A stretch of 54,227 bases of DNA, from positions 1 through 54,227 of the forward strand of contig CANLUY010000005.1 of NCBI GenBank assembly GCA_947494435.1, read 5' to 3'. This document shows positions 44,240 to 53,093 of this stretch, piece by piece. Each line of letters begins with the position of its first letter. The first letter of the stretch is position 1. The translations under genes and the position numbers were made by a program. The notes below the pieces were generated by a model, which did no database searches, was not told the origin of the DNA, and was given only the letters and a program-made list of their open reading frames with translations. This DNA is from an uncultured Litoreibacter sp. (GTDB taxonomy: Bacteria > Pseudomonadota > Alphaproteobacteria > Rhodobacterales > Rhodobacteraceae).

Positions 44240-45102
44240 ACTTTAGCCTTTGTCAGAAGATGGCCGATCACATGCGCGGCAAGGAAAGAAAGCAGCGAAA
44301 TACCAATCAACAGCTGTCCCAATCCGTCTTCCAGAACAGATGTCTCGTGATCAACAACGAACGCGGACCCCACTGCCACAAGCGGGCCAACAATCGACAT
44401 GAGATAGAGATTGCGGCGCCCATTCTCGGACGCAGTGCGGATTTTTTTGTTCAACCGCTCAATCTCGATCAACGTACGCGACAGGCTTTTGAGCGCTTCG
44501 ATCAACCGACCTCCGCTGGACGTGCCAACGCGAACAACAGACGCTGTCAGCGTGAAACTACGGGAGTTCAACCGTTTCGCCATCTCGCCGAAGGCTTCAT
44601 CAATGCCCATAACTTCAACACGGCGCTGTAGACGCGAAATTTCAATATCAGCAGGTGAAGGCGCAGAACTGGCAACTTTTTTCAACGCCGTCTCAAGGGT
44701 CGCGCCAGCGGCCATCTCATTAGCGACTTGCTGCAAGGCCAAAGGCAGCGCCAGTTCCAGCTCACGCGCCCGTTGAGTTGCCGCGCGTTGGTAGAAAAAC
44801 ACAGGGATACCAAGGCCGATACCCATCAAGATGATAACAGACAAGAAGGTCAGCCCCACCGCCATGAGAACCGCACCGATGAGAAGGTTCACAAACATCA
44901 AAAGCGCGAGTGCATCGACGGGGACGATCTTGTCGCCAAAAGTGAATTTCAACACGGCGGTAATTTTGTCAGATGTGGCTTCATCCAACTTATCCCAGCC
45001 CATGCGAATCGCTTGCAAACCAAGGAATTGAACGATCAGCAAACCAGCTGCGAGGCTCAATGCCGCGATCAAATTGGTCAATGAGGACGGGTCAGGCAGC
45101 AT
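44236..45102 (-). CDS. tadB: Tad inner-membrane protein TadB (T2SS F family)
   Basis: 288 residues from ATG 45102, preceded by GAGGAGG at 9 bases; it overlaps the end of the FHA-ATPase gene by 11 bases. The T2SF domain (about 120-245) includes LELALPLALQQVANEMAAGATLETAL and SSGGRLIEALKSLSRTL, flanked by membrane helices. Partner of TadC in the platform. Confidence 0.92.
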   Translation of the reverse strand: MLPDPSSLTNLIAALSLAAGLLIVQFLGLQAIRMGWDKLDEATSDKITAVLKFTFGDKIVPVDALALLMFVNLLIGAVLMAVGLTFLSVIILMGIGLGIPVFFYQRAATQRARELELALPLALQQVANEMAAGATLETALKKVASSAPSPADIEISRLQRRVEVMGIDEAFGEMAKRLNSRSFTLTASVVRVGTSSGGRLIEALKSLSRTLIEIERLNKKIRTASENGRRNLYLMSIVGPLVAVGSAFVVDHETSVLEDGLGQLLIGISLLSFLAAHVIGHLLTKAKV

Positions 45103-47047
45103 TTGCTGGCACCTCCTCAGTGTCAAAAAACCCATCAATCTTAATCAGGTCACTGGCTTCCAATTCTTCGAAAAAGCTCGGAATGTAACCCGCGATCGCG
45201 AACCGCAGCAAACCGGAGCTATCGGCGACTTCAAAGATCGGATTGACTGGTATTTCACCCGTATCCGGATCAAATTCCCCCATCTCGGCCACTTCAACAA
45301 TCGTGCGCTGTGTGGCGTGGCGCGGGGCGTTTGGGTCCATAGATTTCGTCTTCCGGACCTGCACGATCACATCAATCGCTGCGCTAATTTGTTGGCGGAT
45401 GGCATGGATGGGCAGCTCTTCGCCCGACTGCAAAACCATGGTTTCCAACCGCAAGATCAGATCATGGGGGGAGTTCGCATGCGCGGTTGTCATCGAGCCT
45501 GAATGGCCCGTATTCATGGCCTGCAACATGTCCAGCGTCTCGCCGCCGCGACATTCACCGACAACGATCCGGTCGGGGCGCATCCGAAGTGCGTTGCGCA
45601 CCAAATCGCGGATGGAGATTTCCCCGCGCCCGTCCATGTTCGCCCGACGGCTTTCAAGGGTCACAAGATTGCGGTTGAGCAAGCGCAATTCAGAGGTGTC
45701 TTCAATCGTGACGATGCGCTCGTTTTCCGGCACAAACATGGACAAAGCATTCAGCAACGTCGTCTTGCCTGAGCCGGTTCCACCCGAGATAATGATATTC
45801 TTACGTGACTTCACGCAGGCTTCCAAAAACCGCTCCATCGGTAAAGACATCGCACGGTTCTTGCGCAAGTCTGACACGGTCCAGTGGCCTTTACCGAACT
45901 TTCGGATCGTCAAAGAAATTCCACTAAGTGCCGTGGGTGACGCCACGATATTGGCGCGGCTTCCGTCGGGCAGACGGGCATCGGCCATCGGGCTGCCTTC
46001 GGTCAATTGCTTGCCGTCCCGACCTGCAATGCGCGCGGCAACGGTGAACAGCTCCCCTTCCGAGGCGAAAGTCAGCCCCGTCTCGAACATCTGATTGCCC
46101 TTTTCGACAAAGATACGCTCTGCCCCACAGACCATAATCTCTGAAATCACGTCGATGTCGCACAGGAACTGGATCGGGCCAAGGCGAAAGAAAAGCCCCA
46201 TGACCTTCTCGCGCACGGCATCTCGGATCAGCACCAGTTTGAAGGTCTCGCCAATCATGCCAGAGACGGTTCGATACGCGTCGTCAAACCGCGCGTGCAG
46301 CTTTTGCAGGTCTTCGGCAGTGGAATGAAACTCCATATCCAGCCCGATTTCAGAGGCAAGCTCTTCGCACAGCTCAATCGAACGCGCCCGTTGTTCAGCA
46401 TTGAGCTGCGAAAACGTCAGCTCAATATCACCGCGCGTGCCGCTCATAAGACAGGCGGAGATCAACGGGCGGCGCAAAGCCTCTTTGCAATAACGGTTGA
46501 TCGTCGCGATCATGTCGGGCTTGCCCGCAAGATCCAGTTCTTCAGACAGCAGCCGGTCAAGCTCTGCGGACAATAGCGCCTCGCGCTGAGCATCATCGCC
46601 ATCAAACAGATCGCGCCGACGGTCTTCGTAATCCAAAAGCGCTTCGTTCATCATCAACTCGATGTCGGACAATTCCGGCATCACGGCAGCTTTCGTTACG
46701 CTCTTGTTCAAGTCCAAAAGCTGCAGCAGGTTATTGCCCAACCAAAGCTCTGTCCCATCGGTCAACGGCACAGCTTCATCGCGAGACAGGTCGTGTTTTC
46801 CAAGCTTCGACCCGGAAGAAACAAGCGATACGACGCTCCACTTCTCAGAGGATGGATGCTTCATCAAGCGGGCGTGGCGCGGCTCAATGCCAGAACCTTC
46901 AAGGTGCAGATATCCCACCTCTCCCCGTCTTGTCCGATCAGCGCCTAGCTCATAGAAATTCTGCTCAAGCGCAACCATTTCTTTGCGGTTGCCATACGCA
47001 TCACAAATTCGCAGATGAGCGCGGGAATTTTGACCCTTGCCCCTCAT
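45092..47047 (-). CDS. cpaF: FHA domain-CpaF/TadA secretion ATPase fusion
   Basis: 651 residues from ATG 47047 (GGAGG upstream; ATGA overlap with the previous gene), far longer than a plain CpaF of about 450. Residues 30-112 look like an FHA domain (YLHLEGSGIEPRHARLMKH, LTDGTELWLGNNLLQL). About 125-270 is a helical linker/N-domain. About 285-600 is the T2SE ATPase: SGGTGSGKTTLL (Walker A 422-430), VTIEDTSELRL, MRPDRIVVGECRGGE and the HSGSMTTAHANS motif. It should power pilus or pseudopilus assembly; the FHA part suggests control by protein phosphorylation. A second ATPase without FHA is at 52080. Confidence 0.93.
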   Translation of the reverse strand: MRGKGQNSRAHLRICDAYGNRKEMVALEQNFYELGADRTRRGEVGYLHLEGSGIEPRHARLMKHPSSEKWSVVSLVSSGSKLGKHDLSRDEAVPLTDGTELWLGNNLLQLLDLNKSVTKAAVMPELSDIELMMNEALLDYEDRRRDLFDGDDAQREALLSAELDRLLSEELDLAGKPDMIATINRYCKEALRRPLISACLMSGTRGDIELTFSQLNAEQRARSIELCEELASEIGLDMEFHSTAEDLQKLHARFDDAYRTVSGMIGETFKLVLIRDAVREKVMGLFFRLGPIQFLCDIDVISEIMVCGAERIFVEKGNQMFETGLTFASEGELFTVAARIAGRDGKQLTEGSPMADARLPDGSRANIVASPTALSGISLTIRKFGKGHWTVSDLRKNRAMSLPMERFLEACVKSRKNIIISGGTGSGKTTLLNALSMFVPENERIVTIEDTSELRLLNRNLVTLESRRANMDGRGEISIRDLVRNALRMRPDRIVVGECRGGETLDMLQAMNTGHSGSMTTAHANSPHDLILRLETMVLQSGEELPIHAIRQQISAAIDVIVQVRKTKSMDPNAPRHATQRTIVEVAEMGEFDPDTGEIPVNPIFEVADSSGLLRFAIAGYIPSFFEELEASDLIKIDGFFDTEEVPANAA

Positions 47048-47751
47048 TGGCTGGCCACCTCCGTCCCGCAAGAGACTTCCTCACACGGGTTACGCAAGAC
47101 CAATGTCAGCGATCCCGACACACTCTCAGAACGCCCTACGAAGTTGGTCGCCAGTTCTGCTTCGACCATCAACGTGACGCTGTCATAATCTGGCCTATCG
47201 CGAGTCTCGAACTCCCCACGGCTGTCGATATCCTCAACCGCCATCACCTCGACATTTTCCAGCAGAATTTCAGAGACATATTGGTTTTGTGAAACCTCAA
47301 AAGCCCCGATCACATCGACCCGCGCACCCGGCATGATGAAATTCTCAACCGCGCGGCTGGTTTCAACTGGGATGGAAATTGCCCTAAACCCCGGCGCAAT
47401 CCGGCGCGCAAACGCATTCTCTTGAGTGACAAAGAACTGGGTCCGCTGCAGGAACGATCCCACGGCCACATCCTGACCAAACACACGGCCCTTCAGGTTC
47501 ACACGTGTCGCTAGATTATCGTCCAAAGCCCAGCCAAAATCATCGGCTAAACTCAGCGGCAGCGATTGCGAAATGATATGCTCTTCCAAGAAAGCGTCGT
47601 CAATTTCCGTCCCTGCTTTGAAGACCGCGCCGTCTTCGCCAACAAGCCGCAACTTGCTGACCGTCGCCGTCTGGGAGGAGACATCTTGATAGTAATAATA
47701 CGCCGCCCCAAAGGCGAGCACAGCGGCCAGAAAATAAAAGATCGTACGCAT
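47044..47751 (-). CDS. cpaB: Tad assembly protein CpaB/RcpC
   Basis: 235 residues. An N-terminal membrane anchor (FYFLAAVLAFGAAYYYY) is followed by an SAF-type domain and the family signature GFRAISIPVETSRAVENFIMP cut at about 120-140, then GARVDVIGAFEV. CpaB/RcpC is periplasmic and normally works with the secretin, which is not seen on this plasmid. The start overlaps the upstream stop as TGATG with GGAGG just before. Confidence 0.9.
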   Translation of the reverse strand: MRTIFYFLAAVLAFGAAYYYYQDVSSQTATVSKLRLVGEDGAVFKAGTEIDDAFLEEHIISQSLPLSLADDFGWALDDNLATRVNLKGRVFGQDVAVGSFLQRTQFFVTQENAFARRIAPGFRAISIPVETSRAVENFIMPGARVDVIGAFEVSQNQYVSEILLENVEVMAVEDIDSRGEFETRDRPDYDSVTLMVEAELATNFVGRSESVSGSLTLVLRNPCEEVSCGTEVASQ

Positions 47752-48440
47752 CAGTCCTCCGTAAATCTGACGACAACCATGGAGCGGTCGGGCGCCTGAA
47801 AGTCAGGTTGAATATAGAGGAACAGCGCGCAGTCCTCGCGGTATCCGACAAAAAACGACGTCTTCACATGATCCGGACTGCTCATGCTAAAGCCTTGGGT
47901 TTCAAGCGCATTGGAATAGGTCTGTGCCGCCGCCTCTGCAGGGCTGTTCTGGCTCAAGACGACCTGCCCCCGGCAATCCGCAGGGCTCGCATCATCCATC
48001 AAAACCATTCCGCCTGCAGGAACCGTTTTCCCAAACAGACTATCCTCTTCGCTTTGCGGAACGGCCATCATCACTTGGATAAGCGTGCTCTCTTCTTCCG
48101 CGATCAGGGCGATGCTCAGGCTGATGGGTTGGTCTTTAGCCACGAATTTCGGCGGGAGGTCCGGTAGCACCTCAAGCAGGTAAGACTTCAGCAGTTCCGG
48201 CGTTTCGAACCCCGAAAACCCCGCCATGGCCGTGCCGCCCACTTCGCTGAGGTCCAGCAAATGCCCCGCCCTTGCCTGCAAATCCGCGAATGCCTCATCG
48301 GGGCTTTGGGCAATTTCTGAGATAAAGGTTTTCATCACCATCTCAGGGCCTTCAGGGCGTTGCGACAGATCAATCATTTGCCCAAAAGCAGGCGGCACAT
48401 GGATCACAAACAATGACAGGATACAGATTAGAACACGCAT
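47751..48440 (-). CDS. Secreted protein of unknown family in the Tad-like operon
   Basis: 229 residues from ATG 48440, which opens a signal peptide (RVLICILSLFVIHVPPAFG); a longer frame to 48467 lies inside the upstream gene. Three cysteines occur in the mature part (DCRGQ, DCALF), with a mixed alpha/beta character. I recognise no domain. It fills the place next to cpaB where many Tad loci have secretin or its partners, but it is not secretin-like in size or motif. Probably periplasmic. Confidence 0.72.
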   Translation of the reverse strand: MRVLICILSLFVIHVPPAFGQMIDLSQRPEGPEMVMKTFISEIAQSPDEAFADLQARAGHLLDLSEVGGTAMAGFSGFETPELLKSYLLEVLPDLPPKFVAKDQPISLSIALIAEEESTLIQVMMAVPQSEEDSLFGKTVPAGGMVLMDDASPADCRGQVVLSQNSPAEAAAQTYSNALETQGFSMSSPDHVKTSFFVGYREDCALFLYIQPDFQAPDRSMVVVRFTED

Positions 48441-48447
48441 GGGCAGG

Positions 48448-49077
48448 CTACTTTCCAGGGAAGACATTCGGGAATAATTTGTACGTCGGACGACGCTTCA
48501 GCTCTTTCCAGATCTGTGGATCGCTTGCCTTTTTCAAAGGCGCCTTTTTGTGATCCCAGACATTCATCCGCGGCGTGATATATTGATGGAAGATCTCGAC
48601 TTCCCCCTGCCGCTGGAGGAAATTCGACCCCCGAAAGCGCATAGAGCCGTTGATGACCTTACTCTTCACATCATAGATGTGAATGATCGGGGCGAAGTCG
48701 CGATTGATCGCCGGCCATGGTTGCGCGCCATCATCCGCACGGACCCAAAATCGGTCTTTGCGCGGCACATCACGCTCTGCGTAGTGCAGCACACAGGACG
48801 CCTGTCCAGACTGTGCCACATTCGCATTATCAAAGAAGGCTGTTTTATCCGCGCGGCAATTGGCCATGACTGCAGGGCGTGCACGCTGACCGACAAAGGC
48901 AGCAGACGCACCAGCCGCATTCTCGGTAGCTGACCTCAAATGCACCGCGATCTCTTGGCGCGACACTGTCGCTTCAGACACGTAGCGGGCCACAAAGATC
49001 ATCATAGTCGCGACCGGCACCAGCATGATTGCTTCCAACCCGATGGAGCCGCGTCTGTTCCGGCACCTAATGCGCAT
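48448..49077 (-). CDS. tadE: TadE-like minor pseudopilin
   Basis: 209 residues from ATG 49077 (GGAGG 7 bases upstream; overlaps the upstream gene by 11 bases). The N-terminus RNRRGSIGLEAIMLVPVATM is a class III prepilin leader: cleavage after RRG, glutamate at +5, then a hydrophobic helix. The large soluble part is unrecognised. It should be processed by the TadV peptidase (35294). Confidence 0.85.
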   Translation of the reverse strand: MRIRCRNRRGSIGLEAIMLVPVATMMIFVARYVSEATVSRQEIAVHLRSATENAAGASAAFVGQRARPAVMANCRADKTAFFDNANVAQSGQASCVLHYAERDVPRKDRFWVRADDGAQPWPAINRDFAPIIHIYDVKSKVINGSMRFRGSNFLQRQGEVEIFHQYITPRMNVWDHKKAPLKKASDPQIWKELKRRPTYKLFPNVFPGK

Positions 49078-50848
49078 GGACTCGCCTCCATGTGCTGTCG
49101 CTGACGCCACTCAGACTTCGGACGAGGTCACCGAAACTGCTTCGCGCTTGGCTGCGCAGGTCGCGTGCTATATCGCGGGGGTCATCCATGCGTGTCGCAG
49201 GCATCAGGCGGTATTGCCAGTTCTGACTATAAAGGCTCGCGTCATCTGGGTTGTAGACCCCAACCTGCCCATATCCGTAGTGGCTTTCGACAGTGTCTGT
49301 GAAAACCTGACCCGCCAACCGCGTGCCCTTCTTGGCTTGGGTCAGTGCCAGAATATGAAACGGATCCGGCATTTGATCCGGCTGCACCCAAGGCGGCACC
49401 TGCACTGTGGGGACGTCTTTGAGCTTATAAAGCGGCGGCAGCGGTGCAACCACGCTGACATTGATCATATATTTGAACGGCACCCAGTCCGGAAGGTCGG
49501 CAATCTTCGGCAAGAAATCCGGCAGAAAGCTATCGAGGGTCACCCCCGAACAGATCGACGCCATCTTGATATCAAAGCGCCGCGTGAAGGAGTTATTCGT
49601 CCGAACCTGCTGCACGCCCCGCAAGTTGGACCATTGCTCGAACTTATCCAGACCCGGCGTCGTGTAATGGCGCGGCAAATGGGAGAGAAAGTTATCCGCG
49701 CGATAAAACCTCTTAAAGTCATGCAGGATGCGCCCGACATTCGTCGTTCTATTGATATGCTTTTTCAAGGACCGCTGTTGTCCGGAGCCGCTAACTGTCA
49801 AAGGCCCCTTGTTGTTCGGGAATCCGCGCTGTTTGAACGTCGTGTTCAGAATATTCAGCGGCCCAGCGCCGGATGTGCCTGTATAAAATGCGGCGCAATA
49901 CCGCCCGCGTTCCAGCGTCGTATCTTTAAGATTATTAAGGTTAAGCCCATTGCTCGGATCAAGCTTCTTCAGATTGAGCAACGGCGGCACCTCTTCAAGC
50001 GGTAAGGCCATTCCATTGCGGGTGCTGCGCTTGGAACAGGTCTTCAAGCCGTCGCCATTACAGGGATCGTTGAAGTGAAAATCATCCACCTCATGAACTT
50101 TCAGATATGAGGCACTGATCTTCGCCATCACCTGCGGAAATTCTTCTATGATCGCCTTATCCATCCCGATGATGGCCTCCAGCGCTTTCTTCGCTGTCTC
50201 AACGCCGTGCATCGGGTCATAGGCTTTGCGTACATCCCAGACGCCCTGAGGTTTGCCAGATAAAATGCCCGTCGGAATCCCGAGGCTATCAAGGTCATCA
50301 AGACCGGCCTCTTCCAAAGCTTCCTGCTCTTCTTCGCTCAAATCTTGCGGGTCAAAATCTTCAAGTTCTTTCAGGCCCGGAACGGCATCTGCAACGAAGG
50401 ACGTGCCCAATACAGCCTTCAATGCGGGAACGCCCACAAGCGCGTGCCAGCCCGCACAAACAGGTGTCCATGTCACAGTATCGACCGGATTGCGCCAGCA
50501 ATGGCTGGCCGCGTGGATGGTGATCTGAGCCGCAACAAGAAGCGCGTGAAATTCGATTTCCTGAAGCGTGCCTTCCAAGGCTTCCGACCCGGCAGCCACA
50601 CTTAACAATTGCATTGAGGTCACGCGGTTCATCGACAAAACATTGAGGGAGCGCGCAGTCCACGCCCCATGTGTCTTTGCCAAAGCATCGGCCGCATCTT
50701 GCGCGACGCGGCGTTGTTCAATCATTTGGCCGGTGTTGATATTGGCCGCAAACATCGTCGTCAGCGGGATCATTGCCGCGATTGCGATCATCGCAACCGT
50801 CCCGCGCCTGCGCCGCTTTACTGTCGCTTTCAACCGGGACAAGGTCAT
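49067..50848 (-). CDS. tadG: Large TadG-like pilus assembly protein
   Basis: 593 residues. The N-terminus KRRRRGTVAMIAIAAMIPLT is TadG-like (basic, RRG, hydrophobic helix) but has isoleucine where prepilins have glutamate at +5, so it probably stays a membrane-anchored protein. It continues with QMIEQRRVAQDAADALA, typical of TadG. The big periplasmic part (about 100-593) carries cysteine pairs and an acidic SEEEQEALEEAGLDD stretch. Both ends overlap neighbours by a few bases. Confidence 0.85.
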   Translation of the reverse strand: MTLSRLKATVKRRRRGTVAMIAIAAMIPLTTMFAANINTGQMIEQRRVAQDAADALAKTHGAWTARSLNVLSMNRVTSMQLLSVAAGSEALEGTLQEIEFHALLVAAQITIHAASHCWRNPVDTVTWTPVCAGWHALVGVPALKAVLGTSFVADAVPGLKELEDFDPQDLSEEEQEALEEAGLDDLDSLGIPTGILSGKPQGVWDVRKAYDPMHGVETAKKALEAIIGMDKAIIEEFPQVMAKISASYLKVHEVDDFHFNDPCNGDGLKTCSKRSTRNGMALPLEEVPPLLNLKKLDPSNGLNLNNLKDTTLERGRYCAAFYTGTSGAGPLNILNTTFKQRGFPNNKGPLTVSGSGQQRSLKKHINRTTNVGRILHDFKRFYRADNFLSHLPRHYTTPGLDKFEQWSNLRGVQQVRTNNSFTRRFDIKMASICSGVTLDSFLPDFLPKIADLPDWVPFKYMINVSVVAPLPPLYKLKDVPTVQVPPWVQPDQMPDPFHILALTQAKKGTRLAGQVFTDTVESHYGYGQVGVYNPDDASLYSQNWQYRLMPATRMDDPRDIARDLRSQARSSFGDLVRSLSGVSDSTWRRVHAH

Positions 50849-51489
50849 TGCAAAACCACCTCCGCTTCAATCAGGCGCCAATAGGTTCCATCACCGCGTT
50901 TTCCGGTGAAAATGAAGCGTCTGAAAGGGGTCGAAAGCTGCGCGCGGTAGCTGACTTTTGCACGCATCGGGATAGCATCACCGCCCTTAATCTGAGTGAT
51001 CAGGGACATGTCCCAATCCGCTTCCACAGTCACATTTGGGCTTTGATAGGCATAACAAATTGCATTGCTCAGCGCGGCATCAAACCCGCCCAGTTTTCCA
51101 CTGGCGCGTGCCATCTGCACACCTGCTGACACGTTCGGACATCCTCGCCCTTTTGCCGCCGCCGAAGTCGGTGACGCGGCGACCAAAGACCAGCGGGCTG
51201 CATCCTCGATCTTGCGTTGCTTCTCAGCTGTATCGACGCAGTTATATTTAACGAAAGCCGCAAAGGGCGTGTTCAACGCTTCCATCACCGATGGCTCAGG
51301 GCAGCGATGCACCATCGCACTACGTGCCGCCGCATAGGCGGCCATCTCAACATATGTGCGGGTTTGGGCAAGGATCATCACCTGCGTCACAGCCCCGAAA
51401 AGGACAAGCATCGCTGGAAAAATCAGGATAGCTTCAAGCCCGATCGCGCCGCGACGGCGGCGGGTCACTATATTGGCGACCTTGGTCAT
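50845..51489 (-). CDS. tadE: TadE-like minor pseudopilin
   Basis: 214 residues. The N-terminus RRRRGAIGLEAILIFPAMLV has the class III leader (cut after RRG, E at +5). Four cysteines lie in the soluble part. Paralogous in form to the protein at 48448. The ATG overlaps the stop of the mini-pilin gene at 51486 (ATGA), and its own stop overlaps the next start. Confidence 0.88.
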   Translation of the reverse strand: MTKVANIVTRRRRGAIGLEAILIFPAMLVLFGAVTQVMILAQTRTYVEMAAYAAARSAMVHRCPEPSVMEALNTPFAAFVKYNCVDTAEKQRKIEDAARWSLVAASPTSAAAKGRGCPNVSAGVQMARASGKLGGFDAALSNAICYAYQSPNVTVEADWDMSLITQIKGGDAIPMRAKVSYRAQLSTPFRRFIFTGKRGDGTYWRLIEAEVVLQ

Positions 51490-51635
51490 CTCATCTTTTG
51501 CAGCATCGTTTTGACGCCGCTTTCGTATTTGGTGTTTTTAGGCTTCCGGTCATCCACCATGTTGATGGAAACGGTCGTCAGCGCGAACACGACGGCCAAC
51601 CCGAAGCCAAAGATGAGAAGTTTTTCCAAAGTCAT
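51486..51635 (-). CDS. Leaderless Flp-like mini-pilin, copy A
   Basis: 49 residues: TLEKLLIFGFGLAVVFALTT after the Met, then a charged tail ending KTMLQKMR. The sequence starts directly with the pilin-type glutamate (position 4) and hydrophobic helix; no leader with a cleavable glycine precedes it. It is a close paralogue of the gene at 51661 (MTLEKLLIFGF shared). The downstream tadE start overlaps its stop (ATGA). Likely a membrane or filament component. Confidence 0.72.
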   Translation of the reverse strand: MTLEKLLIFGFGLAVVFALTTVSINMVDDRKPKNTKYESGVKTMLQKMR

Positions 51636-51660
51636 CGCGCCGCTCCCAATTGAGGCTCAA

Positions 51661-51810
51661 TCAGAACGTTTTCTCTTCAAGCTTTTTGGCATTGTCCAAG
51701 AAGCGTTGGTTGGCTTCACCACGCTTGTCCATCATGTTGCCGCCCACGGTTGTGATGGCAAAAAGGGCGGCTAGTGCGAAGCCGAAGATCAGCAGTTTTT
51801 CGAGGGTCAT
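51661..51810 (-). CDS. Leaderless Flp-like mini-pilin, copy B
   Basis: 49 residues from ATG 51810 with AGGA 8 bases upstream; the longer frame to 51849 has no support. It reads MTLEKLLIFGFALAALFAIT and then a charged helix (RGEANQRFLDNAKKLEEKTF). A tandem duplicate of the gene at 51486. Same leaderless pilin-like form. Confidence 0.75.
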   Translation of the reverse strand: MTLEKLLIFGFALAALFAITTVGGNMMDKRGEANQRFLDNAKKLEEKTF

Positions 51811-51857
51811 CAGTCTTTTCCTTTTCATAAATTCCGGGGTTTTAGACATTGCTCAGA

Positions 51858-51977
51858 TCACTTCATCAGCTCTTTGACTTCCTTGATGACGAAGTCGACA
51901 ATCTCGGTGCCCATCGTCGCCATCACCGTTGCAACAGCGAGCGCTAGGGCGAAAAACAAGAGGTATTCCAGAGACAT
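51858..51977 (-). CDS. Leaderless Flp-like mini-pilin, copy C
   Basis: 39 residues from ATG 51977 with AGGA 8 bases upstream: MSLEYLLFFALALAVATVMA, then a short charged helix (IKEVKELMK). The LEY motif is like the mature N-terminus of Flp pilins (xxxxEY), again with no leader. It follows the second ATPase gene after about 100 bases holding a 7-bp hairpin (52052-52074). Confidence 0.72.
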   Translation of the reverse strand: MSLEYLLFFALALAVATVMATMGTEIVDFVIKEVKELMK

Positions 51978-52051
51978 AAGATCATTCCTATCTGTGGGCT
52001 GGGCACCGTGCCCGATGTGATGACTGTAGGTGGTTGCGCGCCTCAAAGGCG

Positions 52052-52074
52052 GCTGTCGTATCGATTGCGACAGC
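52052..52074. other. Hairpin between the ATPase gene and the mini-pilin genes
   Basis: GCTGTCG (52052-52058) and CGACAGC (52068-52074) form a perfect 7-bp stem with a 9-base loop. No T run follows on the minus strand. It could stabilise or attenuate the polycistronic RNA so that mini-pilins are made in different amounts from the ATPase (inference). Confidence 0.35.
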
Positions 52075-52079
52075 GCTCT

Positions 52080-53090
52080 TCAGACGCGCTCCAATGGCGC
52101 TTGGCCGGGCTTGCCATGGCGTTTGAAAATAGGCGTCACCGCGTATTGCAGATCATCCATGCCGGCCTCTTGCACTTCGGCAATTTCGACCACTTCGCGG
52201 TGCCCGTCGAACCGCTGGATCTGGACGACAAGGTCAATTGCCTCGATGATTTGTCTGCGCACAGCAACCAGCGGTACATCGACATCAGACATCAAACACA
52301 GCGTTTCCAGTCGCGACAGGGCACGCATCGGATCGTCAGCATGGACGGTGGACAGTGATCCGGCATGGCCGGAGTTCATGGCCTGGATCATATCCAGCGC
52401 CTCCCCGCCCCGGCATTCGCCAACCAGAATGCGGTCCGGCCGCATCCTTAACGTCGCACGAAACAGATCCCGGATGGTGACCCCGCCCCTGCCCTTTGCG
52501 TCAGGCATCTGCGCCTCCAAAGGAACGACATGCGGCATTCGCAAATCCAGCTCTGCCACGTCTTCAATGGTGATGATCCGTTCTTCCGGTTTCATCATCC
52601 GTGCAAAAATGCCCAGCAAGGTCGTCTTCCCCGTGCCGGTGCCGCCCGAGATGATGATGTTCTTATGGTCAAGCACCTGCGCGCGCATATACGCACTCGC
52701 CTCGGGTGTCAGAGAGCCGCTTTTTTCAAGATCGTCCAAGGTCGGTGGTTGCTTGCCAAATTGCCTGATCGCCATCGTGATCCCTGCCCGTGCGGCGGGG
52801 TCTTGTACGATATGCACCCGTGACCGGTTCGGCATCCGCGCTTCGAGTGACAGGTCATAAGGCGATAGACGTTTGCCCGAAAACTGCAACACAACCCGCG
52901 CCAAGGCTTTCAGGGCTGCAGCGTCACGCAACTTGTGCTCAGAACGAACAACACCGCCCTTGCCATCCACGAAAACCTCGTCCGGCCCGTTGATCATGAT
53001 TTCGGACACCGAAGGATCGTCGTAATATTCAACAAGCGGCCCCATCAGGTGCCGCACAAGCGCGTCATAGGCGGAAGAAACCTCCTGCAC
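52080..53090 (-). CDS. cpaF: CpaF/TadA-type secretion ATPase (second copy, no FHA domain)
   Basis: 336 residues from GTG 53090, near the compact size of the family (VirB11/TrbB-like). ATPase motifs are complete: ISGGTGTGKTTLL (Walker A 149-157), ITIEDVAELDL, MRPDRILVGECRGGEALD and HAGSLSTVHADDP. Having two ATPases in one Tad operon is unusual; they may drive extension and retraction or different substrates (inference). GTG follows the mini-pilin D stop by 3 bases. Confidence 0.9.
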   Translation of the reverse strand: MQEVSSAYDALVRHLMGPLVEYYDDPSVSEIMINGPDEVFVDGKGGVVRSEHKLRDAAALKALARVVLQFSGKRLSPYDLSLEARMPNRSRVHIVQDPAARAGITMAIRQFGKQPPTLDDLEKSGSLTPEASAYMRAQVLDHKNIIISGGTGTGKTTLLGIFARMMKPEERIITIEDVAELDLRMPHVVPLEAQMPDAKGRGGVTIRDLFRATLRMRPDRILVGECRGGEALDMIQAMNSGHAGSLSTVHADDPMRALSRLETLCLMSDVDVPLVAVRRQIIEAIDLVVQIQRFDGHREVVEIAEVQEAGMDDLQYAVTPIFKRHGKPGQAPLERV

Positions 53091-53093
53091 GGC

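Noticed and set aside
42489-47047. FHA and pseudokinase genes as part of a type VI secretion system
   Set aside because: No VipA/B, Hcp, VgrG, TssM or ClpV-like gene is present; the neighbours are Tad genes.
49025-50005. Plus-strand open frame of 326 codons opposite the tadG gene
   Set aside because: It has no recognisable domain and Arg/His-rich composition typical of antisense frames; the minus-strand tadG frame fits the operon with overlapping ends.
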